A stretch of DNA of 5,358 nucleotides from an uncultured Halieaceae bacterium (GTDB taxonomy: Bacteria; Pseudomonadota; Gammaproteobacteria; Pseudomonadales; Halieaceae): the NCBI GenBank assembly GCA_938045215.1, contig CALINF010000047.1, positions 1 to 5,358 on the forward strand. The letters are read 5' to 3'. Positions 1 to 5,107 of the stretch are shown here, in pieces. Under the pieces are notes generated by a model. That model was given only the letters and a program-made list of their open reading frames with translations, was not told the DNA's origin and did not search any database. Position 1 is the first letter of the stretch; every line of letters starts with the position of its first letter. The position numbers were made by a program, and so were the translations under genes.

Positions 1-291
1 CGGGCGATTGCCGACGGAGAGGCGCATGGCTTTGTGAAAGTACTCACGGTGCCGGGCAAGGATCGCATCCTGGGCGCAACCATTGTTGGCTATCACGCCG
101 CAGAGTTGATTACCGAGTTTGTGCTCGCCATGAAACACGGGATTGGCCTGAACAAAATTCTGGGAACTATCCATATTTATCCCACGCTCAGTGAAAGCAA
201 CAAGTTTCTGGCAGGGGAGTGGCGCAAAGCGCGCAAACCAGAAGGACTGCTTGCCTGGGTAGAGCGCTATCATCGCTGGAATCGTGGTTAG
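1..291 (+). CDS. Mercuric-reductase-like FAD/NAD(P) disulfide oxidoreductase, C-terminal fragment
   Basis: The frame is open from base 1 and ends at TAG 289-291, giving about 96 C-terminal residues of a protein whose N-terminus lies left of the window. It matches the dimerisation domain of class I pyridine nucleotide-disulfide oxidoreductases: a strand of the type GFVKVL, then KDRILGATIVG, then a helix with HAAELITEF, then a HIYPTLSE segment that supplies the active-site dyad to the partner subunit. In dihydrolipoamide dehydrogenase and glutathione reductase the residue just before PTL is the catalytic His. Here it is Tyr (codon 178-180), as in mercuric reductase, while the Glu that follows is kept. 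The tail (AGEWRKARKP...) resembles the mercuric-reductase-like proteins of marine bacteria and cyanobacteria, which often carry an N-terminal TVP38/SNARE-associated membrane domain; whether that domain is present cannot be seen. The GTG at 34 is an internal codon, not the start. Substrate unknown; mercury reduction should not be assumed, because the C-terminal Cys pair of true MerA is absent. The next gene overlaps the stop, suggesting co-transcription. Confidence 0.85.
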   Translation, partial: RAIADGEAHGFVKVLTVPGKDRILGATIVGYHAAELITEFVLAMKHGIGLNKILGTIHIYPTLSESNKFLAGEWRKARKPEGLLAWVERYHRWNRG

Positions 292-562
292 TCCCGGGGC
301 TGCTACGGCAGAGTCTACCTGGCACGTGTATGTATTGCGCTGCGCGGACGGCTCTCTGTACACAGGCATAGCGACCGATGTAACGCGCAGGCTGCGACAG
401 CACAACGGAGAACTCGCCGGTGGGCCAAAGTACACACGCGGTCGCCGTCCTGTCACTCTGGTCTGGTCATGCAACGAGGGCTCGCAAAGTGCAGCGCTCA
501 AACGCGAAGCGGCTATCAAACGCCTGTCCAGAGCAGACAAGCAGCTATTGATCAGCCGTTAG
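284..562 (+). CDS. GIY-YIG domain protein, YhbQ/UPF0213 type
   Basis: A 92-residue protein that is almost entirely one GIY-YIG nuclease-fold domain. Visible motif elements are the first strand VYVL (residues 15-18, the GIY position), LYTGIA (25-30, the YIG position), paired arginines 35-36, His40 in RQHN, a basic GRRP turn near 53-56, and the helix with Lys73, Glu75 and Lys79. Glu75 is the expected metal ligand. Length and layout match the single-domain YhbQ/UPF0213 proteins (roughly 80-100 residues), for which DNA binding or nuclease activity is reported for some members but the cellular role is unsettled. The start is GTG 284: the frame has a stop at 260-262, and the next in-frame start candidate falls inside the first motif. 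There is no good Shine-Dalgarno sequence. The 8-base overlap with the oxidoreductase gene points to translational coupling. The 3' end overlaps the end of yheS on the other strand by 11 bases. Family assignment is firm; function is inferred. Confidence 0.88.
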   Translation: MVSPGAATAESTWHVYVLRCADGSLYTGIATDVTRRLRQHNGELAGGPKYTRGRRPVTLVWSCNEGSQSAALKREAAIKRLSRADKQLLISR

Positions 563-2441
563 TCAGTTCTTCCAGTTGCTGCTGTTGCTCCAGCCAACGC
601 TCTTCCAGCGAATCGCCCAGACGCTTGAGCTCACCTTCCTGTTTCAAAAGCCCGGCTAACTCCTCTTTGCGCGACGCCTGATAGAGGTCGGCGTCGGCGA
701 GTTGTGCCTGTAGCGTGGTAAGGTGCTGTTGCTGCAGATCAAGCTCGCGCTCAATACTCGCGATCGCCTTTTTGACAGGGCGTAACCTCTCCCGGCTCGC
801 TGCCGCCTGTTGGCGTTTCTCCTTCCGACTGTTATCCGTGACAGAACCATTGCCGGCATCTGCATCGCGATAGCGATTCAGTACCCAAGCCTCGTAGGCC
901 CCAAGGTCATCACTGTATTCCTCAACACAGCCATCGTGTACCAGTAGCAGTGACTCAACACTGTTGCGCAGCATGTGCCGGTCATGGCTCACCAGCACCA
1001 GTGCTCCCTCAAACCCCTGCAGCGCCACCTCCATCGCGTGACGCATATCCAGGTCGAGGTGGTTGGTGGGTTCGTCCAGTACCAGTAGATTAGGTCGTTG
1101 CCAGACCACCAGCGCCAGCGCCAAACGCGCTTTCTCGCCTCCAGAGAACGGTCGAATAGGCTGTGACGTTGCCTCGCCCCGAAAGTTGAAGCCACCCAGA
1201 AAATCCAGAATCTCCTGTTCCCGTGCATCTGGGCTCAGTCTCTGTACATGCAGCAGCGCGCTGGCATCGAGATCCAGTACCTCCAACTGCTGCTGGTCAA
1301 AATAACCCACCTGACAATGTTCACCGGCTCGCCGCTCGCCAGCCAATAGCGGCAATGCCCCGATCAACCCCTTAAGCAGGGTGGTTTTACCTGCACCGTT
1401 GCGCCCCAACAGGCCTATACGATCGCCTGGGCGCAGCGCCAGTTCCACGCCAGACAGCACCGGCTGGCTCTGGTTATATCCCAACACAGCGGCGTCGAGT
1501 GTCAGCAGCGGGTCACTACTACGCCCGGGTGTCAGAAATGCAAAATCAAAAGGTGAGTCTAAATGGGCGGGAGCAACCTGCTGCATGCGCTCCAGCTCTT
1601 TCAGGCGGCTCTGGGCCTGCTTGGCCTTGCTTTCCTTGTAGCGAAAGCGGCGGACAAAATCTTCGATCTGAGCGACTCGACGGTGCTGCTTTTCGTACAG
1701 GGCTTGTTGATTGGCCAGGCGTTCGGCCCGCTGTTGCTCGAAATCAGAGTAGTTGCCTTTGTAGGTGTTTAACTGGCAACGTTCTATGTGCATAACCCGC
1801 TCGCAGGTGGCATCGATGAAGTCTCTATCGTGCGAGATCATTAGCAACGTGCCCGGATAGGATCGCAACCACTCCTGCAGCCACAGTGTGGCGTCCAGAT
1901 CGAGGTGGTTGGTTGGCTCGTCCAGTAGCATGACGTCAGATGGTGTCATCAGCGCGCGAGCCAGATTCAAACGTATTCGCCAGCCGCCGGAAAAGTCGCT
2001 TACCGGCCTGGCCCCGGCATCCGCCGCAAATCCCAGCCCCTTCAGCAGGCGCTCAATCCTGCGTTCGGCGCTGTAACCGTCAATTTCCTCCATCCGGCCA
2101 TGCAACCTGGCCGCGCCGGCAAAGTCCCCGGCATTTTCCAGCGTGGCCAGCTTGCCGCGCAGTTGGGCCAGTTCATGATCACCCCCCAAAACGTATTCGC
2201 TTGCGGGCAGCACACTGGTTGAGACTTCCTGTGCCATATGGGCGAGGCGGAGGTTATTCATACCTTCAATATCGCCATGATCGGCCTGCAGCTCGCCCAG
2301 TAGCAGGGCGAACAGGCTGGATTTACCACTACCGTTGGCACCGATCAGCGCCAGCCTCTGGCCGGGTTGTAAGGTGGCATTTGCCTGTTCCAGCAGCAGT
2401 TTGGCGCCGCGCCGCAGACTGATATCGCGTAGTATGATCAT
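552..2441 (-). CDS. yheS: ABC-F family ATPase YheS, ribosome-associated
   Basis: A 629-residue soluble protein with two ABC ATPase domains and no membrane segment, so a translation-type ABC-F protein and not a transporter. Domain 1 has Walker A GANGSGKSS (34-42), signature FSGGW (150-154), Walker B ending in DEPTNHLD with catalytic Glu175, and the H-loop at SHDRD (203-207). The charged linker at about 235-300 is the P-site tRNA interaction motif region. Domain 2 has Walker A GRNGAGKTT (346-354), signature FSGGE (432-436), Glu457 and SHDR (485-488). Residues from about 535 to the end form a charged, Gln-rich C-terminal coiled coil. The sequence follows remembered E. coli YheS (about 637 residues) throughout, including the FRYKESKAKQAQSR stretch, better than Uup or EttA. 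ABC-F proteins bind the ribosomal E site and help resolve stalled translation; that role is taken from the family. The ATG at 2439-2441 begins right at the first strand of domain 1; no clear Shine-Dalgarno precedes it. All catalytic residues are intact. Confidence 0.95.
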   Translation of the reverse strand: MIILRDISLRRGAKLLLEQANATLQPGQRLALIGANGSGKSSLFALLLGELQADHGDIEGMNNLRLAHMAQEVSTSVLPASEYVLGGDHELAQLRGKLATLENAGDFAGAARLHGRMEEIDGYSAERRIERLLKGLGFAADAGARPVSDFSGGWRIRLNLARALMTPSDVMLLDEPTNHLDLDATLWLQEWLRSYPGTLLMISHDRDFIDATCERVMHIERCQLNTYKGNYSDFEQQRAERLANQQALYEKQHRRVAQIEDFVRRFRYKESKAKQAQSRLKELERMQQVAPAHLDSPFDFAFLTPGRSSDPLLTLDAAVLGYNQSQPVLSGVELALRPGDRIGLLGRNGAGKTTLLKGLIGALPLLAGERRAGEHCQVGYFDQQQLEVLDLDASALLHVQRLSPDAREQEILDFLGGFNFRGEATSQPIRPFSGGEKARLALALVVWQRPNLLVLDEPTNHLDLDMRHAMEVALQGFEGALVLVSHDRHMLRNSVESLLLVHDGCVEEYSDDLGAYEAWVLNRYRDADAGNGSVTDNSRKEKRQQAAASRERLRPVKKAIASIERELDLQQQHLTTLQAQLADADLYQASRKEELAGLLKQEGELKRLGDSLEERWLEQQQQLEELTNG

Positions 2442-2492
2442 CGGGTGCGAAGTGTACTCGCAGAGTCCGCCCCTCGCCAGATCAGGAGTAAT
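2442..2492. promoter_or_regulatory. Divergent intergenic region between yheS and the TIGR02444 gene
   Basis: Only 51 bases separate the two divergent start codons, so the promoters must overlap each other or extend into the opposite coding region. I found no convincing -35/-10 pair. The best weak candidate for yheS, reading leftwards, is a TACACT near 2450-2455 with a poor -35 partner. On the plus strand a TATGAT at 2433-2438, inside the start of yheS, could be a -10 for the TIGR02444 gene but lacks a recognisable -35. Promoter positions are therefore guesses; that transcription of both genes starts in or near here follows from the gene arrangement. Confidence 0.4.
2484..2488 (+). promoter_or_regulatory. 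Shine-Dalgarno AGGAG for the TIGR02444 gene
   Basis: AGGAG followed by four bases and ATG 2493. It decides the start of the TIGR02444 protein in favour of this ATG over the in-frame GTG at 2445, which has no ribosome binding site and would add 16 residues unlike the family. Confidence 0.75.
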
Positions 2493-2960
2493 ATGAACAA
2501 TCCGCTATGGGAGTTTGCCGTGACCAGTTACGCGCGCGAGGCCGTAGCCAGTGCGTGCCTGCGTGCGCAGGACGAGGTGGGCAGCGACGTCAATCTATTG
2601 CTATATGCCGCCTGGCTGGCTGGGCAGCAATGTGAGCTGCGCACTCAGCATCTCGCTGAGGTAGATGCCAGATTGGCACAATGGCGCAGTCGTGTGATTG
2701 CGCCGCTGCGGCAGTTGCGACGTGACTGGAAAGACCTGGAGGATGCAACGCAATTGCGAGAGATGGTCAAATCCCTGGAGCTGCGCGCGGAACAACATGA
2801 AATCGCGCAGCTGTGGGACTGTCACCTGGCGGCTGAGCAACAGCCCACGGGAGACGGTGTGCTCGGCCTCAACCTTAGGCGGGTGCTGGCATTGACCTGC
2901 CCGGATAGGGATCAGCGCGAGTCTTTGTGTGCGGTGCTGGAGGCAGCGCTCGCGGATTGA
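2493..2960 (+). CDS. TIGR02444 family (DUF2390) protein
   Basis: A 155-residue, apparently cytosolic and mostly helical protein. The N-terminus NPLWEFAVTSYAREAV, then ACLRAQDEVGSDVNLLLYAAWLA (about residues 27-50), is the hallmark of TIGR02444/DUF2390: a conserved Trp after Pro-Leu, a Cys-Leu pair, and a D-V-N-L-L-L core. The rest is amphipathic helix rich in Arg, Glu and Gln (for example APLRQLRRDWKDLED). There is no signal peptide or membrane segment and no known catalytic motif; the biochemical role of the family is unknown to me. The start at ATG 2493 is supported by a good Shine-Dalgarno sequence and by the family N-terminus. It is divergent from yheS, a neighbour with which I recall it being paired in other gammaproteobacteria, so a link to translation is possible but is only inference from position. 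A partial hairpin overlaps its stop codon. Confidence 0.85.
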   Translation: MNNPLWEFAVTSYAREAVASACLRAQDEVGSDVNLLLYAAWLAGQQCELRTQHLAEVDARLAQWRSRVIAPLRQLRRDWKDLEDATQLREMVKSLELRAEQHEIAQLWDCHLAAEQQPTGDGVLGLNLRRVLALTCPDRDQRESLCAVLEAALAD

Positions 2961-2992
2961 GTGTTAACCGTGCAGGGGTAGCGCGAGGCTGC
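2943..2992 (+). repeat. Imperfect inverted repeat across the TIGR02444 stop codon
   Basis: GCAGC-G-CTCGCG at 2943-2954 pairs with CGCGAGGCTGC at 2982-2992: eleven pairs with one bulged G at 2948 and a 27-base loop containing the stop codon 2958-2960. There is no T-run after it, so it is not a standard intrinsic terminator. It could stabilise the mRNA end or be chance in GC-rich DNA. Confidence 0.35.
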
Positions 2993-3145
2993 AGGCAATA
3001 GTAGTATGCGCGGGCTGTCGCAGGTTCTGTCGCCCTCCTAATATGATACGGCCAAACTGTATGGGCCAATAGTATCCGGGGTTGGTGTCTGAACCGCATG
3101 AATCGGGTGTGATCCGCACCATAACCACATGATGGAAATCAATTT
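2961..3145 (+). promoter_or_regulatory. Leader and probable promoter region of the FKBP isomerase gene
   Basis: This is the longest gap in the window (185 bases) and must hold the FKBP promoter if that gene is not read through from the TIGR02444 gene. A TATGAT at 3042-3047 resembles a sigma-70 -10 element, but no good -35 lies 16-18 bases upstream. Just downstream is a short direct repeat, GGCCAA at 3050-3055 and 3064-3069, spaced 14 bases. Small 4-base stems (for example GGTT/AACC around 3080-3095) are too weak to call. I see no gene here: open frames crossing it are shadows. In Pseudomonas the Ala/Lys/Pro-rich algP gene lies near this position as I recall; nothing like it is present. Confidence 0.35.
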
Positions 3146-3898
3146 ATGAACAAACTGACTTTGCCGCTTGTCCTGATCTCTTTGATCGGTCTTCAGGCTT
3201 GTAATCAACAAGCGCAGGAAGCGCCAGCTGCCGCCGCGCAGGAAGTGACGCTTGAAACCTCCGAGCAGCGTCTGAGCTACGGTATCGCTCTGGGCCTTGG
3301 CCAGCGTATGGTCGCCGATGGTATGCAAATGGATGTTGACGCTTTCGCGGCAGGCTTGCGTGATGCTGTTGAAGGTGCTGAACCGCGCCTGACCCAGGAG
3401 CAGATCACTGCGGAGATGATGGCCTTCCAGGAGAAGGCAGAAGCCGAGCAGGCTGCTAACCAGGCGGCACTTGCGGAGGCCAACATCGCTACTGCAGAAG
3501 CCTTTCTGGCAGAGAATGCTGCGCGCGAAGGCGTGACTGTGACGGAATCCGGTCTTCAGTATGAGATTCTCGAAGCAGCTGAAGGCCCCATACCCAGCGC
3601 CGAAGATACCGTTGAGGTGCACTATCGTGGCACGCTGGTCGATGGAACCGAGTTCGATTCATCCTACGGCCGTGGCCAGACTGTTGAGTTTGGTGTTGGT
3701 CAGGTGATCGCGGGTTGGACCGAGGCCCTGCAACTGATGCCCATGGGTTCAAAGTGGAAGTTGGTTATTCCGCCGGAGCTGGCATACGGTAGTGCGGGCG
3801 CTGGTCAAATGATCGGACCTAACGCTGCGCTGATCTTCGAGGTTGAGTTGGTATCTATCCCAAGCCAGCAGGCCGAGGATGCAGCCGCTGAAGGCTGA
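3146..3898 (+). CDS. FKBP-type peptidyl-prolyl cis-trans isomerase, lipoprotein (FkpA/Mip-like)
   Basis: A 250-residue lipoprotein isomerase. Residues 1-18 are a signal peptide with lipobox LQAC, so Cys19 should be lipidated; Asn at +2 and no Asp suggests sorting to the outer membrane, facing the periplasm. Residues about 20-36 are a flexible Ala/Gln/Pro linker. Residues 37-128 match the helical dimerisation domain of FkpA/Mip/FklB (LSYGIALGLGQRM, then a long Ala/Glu/Gln helix). The catalytic FKBP domain covers about 130-238, with pocket residues Tyr160, Phe170, Asp171 (in GTEFDSSY), Val187, Ile188, Trp191, Tyr214 (ELAYG) and Phe231. The usual GIPPN loop reads MIGPN here, a mild variation. 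The protein should speed proline isomerisation and act as a chaperone for exported proteins. The ATG at 3146 has a weak GGA 9 bases upstream and begins a perfect signal peptide. It converges on rsd with a 3-base gap. fkpA, mip or fklB are all possible names. Confidence 0.93.
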   Translation: MNKLTLPLVLISLIGLQACNQQAQEAPAAAAQEVTLETSEQRLSYGIALGLGQRMVADGMQMDVDAFAAGLRDAVEGAEPRLTQEQITAEMMAFQEKAEAEQAANQAALAEANIATAEAFLAENAAREGVTVTESGLQYEILEAAEGPIPSAEDTVEVHYRGTLVDGTEFDSSYGRGQTVEFGVGQVIAGWTEALQLMPMGSKWKLVIPPELAYGSAGAGQMIGPNAALIFEVELVSIPSQQAEDAAAEG

Positions 3899-3901
3899 TG
3901 C

Positions 3902-4384
3902 TTAACCGGGCGCCAGGTCTTGTGCCTGACGCCTATGTGAGTTGTGAAGGCCGGCAATAAGCCGGTCTTCCATCACAAACCGCGACTCCAGAACCTCTCC
4001 CAGCGCGGAGAGATCACGTTCCAGTGTGTCTGGATAGTATTGACCGGCCCCGTACTTTGCTTCATACGCCAGAATCACCTCGGTCGTGTCTCCAATGGCC
4101 GGCATAACTGTTGCCGCCAGGGTGCCGCTGCCATCTGCAAAAGACTCAGCTTCGTTGAGTAGCTCATGGAATACCTCGAAGTGGCCAGCAGACACGTAAT
4201 CGACCAATACCGAACAAAGATCCTTTTGGCGCTGTACTAGAGCGGCATCGGGGATAGCAGAATCGTTGACCACCACAATTTCTGTGTAGCGGGTAAGAAG
4301 GTTTCTTCGCTCCTTGAGCCAGCGCTGAAGTAGATCATCAACGGCCTGGAATTGCTTGGTGGGGTCGCTGCGCCGATGCGGCAT
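3902..4384 (-). CDS. rsd: Rsd/AlgQ family sigma-70 antagonist
   Basis: A 160-residue helical cytosolic protein of the Rsd/AlgQ family. Diagnostic stretches are LLQRWLKERRNLLTRY (18-33), the central LVDYVSAGHFEVFHELL (60-76), and LGEVLESRFVMEDRLI (128-143), each aligning with remembered E. coli Rsd (LVDYLSAGHF, IGEALEARFVLEDKLI). In the E. coli complex, residues of the DYxSAGHF helix contact sigma-70 region 4; the equivalents Asp62, Ser65 and Phe69 are all kept. Rsd binds free sigma-70 and lowers its competition for core RNA polymerase, favouring other sigma factors in slow growth; in Pseudomonas, AlgQ affects alginate and siderophore output. Length matches the family (about 155-160). The ATG at 4382-4384 has only a weak GGA upstream. 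A promoter candidate lies in the 94-base gap after dsbB. The 3' end of the gene carries two hairpin-forming sequences that also lie just downstream of the convergent FKBP gene. Confidence 0.93.
   Translation of the reverse strand: MPHRRSDPTKQFQAVDDLLQRWLKERRNLLTRYTEIVVVNDSAIPDAALVQRQKDLCSVLVDYVSAGHFEVFHELLNEAESFADGSGTLAATVMPAIGDTTEVILAYEAKYGAGQYYPDTLERDLSALGEVLESRFVMEDRLIAGLHNSHRRQAQDLAPG
3909..3933. terminator. Hairpin 1 at the FKBP/rsd convergence
   Basis: GGCGCCAGG (3909-3917) and CCTGACGCC (3925-3933) form a 9-base stem with one mismatch and a 7-base loop, 10 bases after the FKBP stop and inside the last codons of rsd. No T-run follows on either strand, so it is at best a weak or Rho-assisted 3'-end structure. 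Confidence 0.4.
3946..3970 (+). terminator. Hairpin 2 at the FKBP/rsd convergence
   Basis: GAAGGCCGGC (3946-3955), loop AATAA, GCCGGTCTTC (3961-3970). On the plus-strand RNA all ten pairs form (one is G-U); on the minus strand that pair becomes A-C. Outer arms TTGTG (3942-3946) and CACAA (3974-3978) could extend or compete with it. No T-run follows. It overlaps rsd codons including those for the conserved EDRLI segment, so some symmetry may be coincidental. Confidence 0.4.
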
Positions 4385-4416
4385 GGTTGGATGTCCAGAG
4401 TGAGAAACGAAAATCC

Positions 4417-4446
4417 ACTATAAGGCCAAGCCACTAGCTCGGGCAA
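4417..4446 (-). promoter_or_regulatory. Candidate sigma-70 promoter of rsd
   Basis: Reading leftwards, TTGCCC (4446-4441) and TATAGT (4422-4417) are separated by 18 bases, each a 4-5 of 6 match to the -35 and -10 consensus. Transcription would begin near 4410, giving a leader of about 25 bases before ATG 4384. This would let rsd be expressed apart from dsbB. Confidence 0.5.
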
Positions 4447-4478
4447 GGACGGCAACTATCACAGCCACGGAGCTCCAT

Positions 4479-4991
4479 CTACCGCACGTGGGCAGATGTT
4501 CCTCGCAGTAGCTGCCAGCCGCAGGCTAGTCCAAGTACAACAAACAGTGCCAGCACCTGTTCGGGGATTGTCATGCCCAGAAACGTCCAGGAGACGTTTG
4601 CGCAATTGCCGTCACCCATCATCACAATGCTGAATGTCTCAGAGAAGGGAAGGGTGTCCAGCATGTACTCAAGGCTTGGCCCACACGCCGGCACCTGGTC
4701 TTCTGGCAGATTCTGTAGCCAGATATGGCGCGCGGCGACAGCGCCGCCCACACACGCAGATAGCAGACACAGCAGCGAGTAGATCCTGCGACCCACCGTC
4801 CCGGGATTGTGCAGGGCTGCAATAAATGCGAACACCCCAAGGGATACCACAAACACGCGCTGAGTCATGCACAGCGGACAGGCTGCAAGACCCAGATGAA
4901 GCTCCAGATAGTAGTAGGCGAAAGCCATGGAGAATGCGCAGACTGCGGCGATACCGAAGAATACAAGCCTGGGAGTGAGAACGGATGGCAT
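4479..4991 (-). CDS. dsbB: Disulfide bond formation protein B (DsbB)
   Basis: A 170-residue inner-membrane protein with four predicted hydrophobic spans (about 9-28, 43-60, 70-88 and 143-162), the DsbB topology. The first periplasmic loop carries Cys38-Pro-Leu-Cys41, followed by Arg45 at the quinone-contacting position (Arg48 in E. coli). The second loop carries the other redox pair, Cys103 and Cys130, 27 residues apart as in E. coli DsbB, ending in NVSWTFLGMTIPEQ, a typical family segment. DsbB takes electrons from DsbA and passes them to ubiquinone, keeping DsbA oxidising. All four cysteines and the arginine are present, so it should be active. Extra cysteines 18, 75, 80 and 157 lie in the membrane spans. 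The ATG at 4991 has a good AGGAAG seven bases upstream. It precedes rsd on the same strand, the order algQ-dsbB that I recall from Pseudomonas (dsbH). DsbB versus the shorter paralogue DsbI/DsbH cannot be settled here. Confidence 0.93.
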   Translation of the reverse strand: MPSVLTPRLVFFGIAAVCAFSMAFAYYYLELHLGLAACPLCMTQRVFVVSLGVFAFIAALHNPGTVGRRIYSLLCLLSACVGGAVAARHIWLQNLPEDQVPACGPSLEYMLDTLPFSETFSIVMMGDGNCANVSWTFLGMTIPEQVLALFVVLGLACGWQLLRGTSAHVR

Positions 4992-4998
4992 GGATGGG

Positions 4999-5004
4999 CT
5001 TCCT
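4999..5004 (-). promoter_or_regulatory. Shine-Dalgarno AGGAAG of dsbB
   Basis: AGGAAG on the minus strand, seven bases before ATG 4991, supports that start codon. Confidence 0.7.
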
Positions 5005-5065
5005 GTGGGTAGTGGGTCGAGCGAGTCAATCTCTCTGGGCCGCCTTAGCTATTAACCCTGTGGGC

Positions 5066-5094
5066 CACGTCAGCGTTGCAGCGTGTTTGACGTG
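5066..5094. repeat. Perfect dyad CACGTCA-N15-TGACGTG
   Basis: CACGTCA at 5066-5072 is repeated inverted as TGACGTG at 5088-5094, with a 15-base spacer. It lies just after the stop codon (5108-5110) of the right-edge gene and about 75 bases upstream of the dsbB start. It could be a transcription-factor operator with half-sites 22 bases apart centre to centre (two helical turns), or an RNA stem-loop after the upstream gene. There is no U-tract, which argues against an intrinsic terminator. Confidence 0.5.
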
Positions 5095-5107
5095 CGTTAC
5101 GTTGGCG

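Larger units (their letters stand above)
4992..5107 (-). promoter_or_regulatory. Upstream region of dsbB
   Basis: 116 bases between the stop of the right-edge gene and dsbB. It contains the dyad at 5066-5094 and an AT-rich TTAATAGCTAA (minus strand, about 5055-5045) that could contribute a -10 element. A TTGACT on the minus strand near 5024-5029 looks like a -35 but has no -10 at proper spacing. No clear promoter can be assigned, so co-transcription with the upstream gene remains possible. Confidence 0.35.

Noticed and set aside
34..291. The first gene treated as a complete 85-residue protein starting at GTG 34
   Set aside because: The frame continues open to base 1 and encodes family sequence above it, so the GTG is an internal valine.
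566..600. Possible CAG/CTG triplet repeat
   Set aside because: It is only the Gln/Glu-rich end of the YheS coiled coil with mixed codons, not a true tandem repeat.
1940..2422. 160-codon open frame on the plus strand
   Set aside because: It lies antisense to the first ATPase domain of yheS, is Pro/Arg/Ala-rich in the manner of GC-rich shadow frames, and resembles nothing.
2445..2492. GTG start extending the TIGR02444 protein by 16 residues
   Set aside because: It has no ribosome binding site and would nearly touch the yheS start, while ATG 2493 follows AGGAG and begins the family N-terminus.
3038..3622. 194-codon open frame on the minus strand
   Set aside because: It is antisense to the FKBP gene and its leader; the encoded sequence has no recognisable domain, while the opposite strand encodes a complete, motif-perfect FKBP lipoprotein.
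4469..4490. Palindromes GGAGCTCC and CACGTG around the dsbB stop codon
   Set aside because: Short restriction-site-like palindromes expected by chance; the potential stem is only 5-6 pairs and has no T-run.
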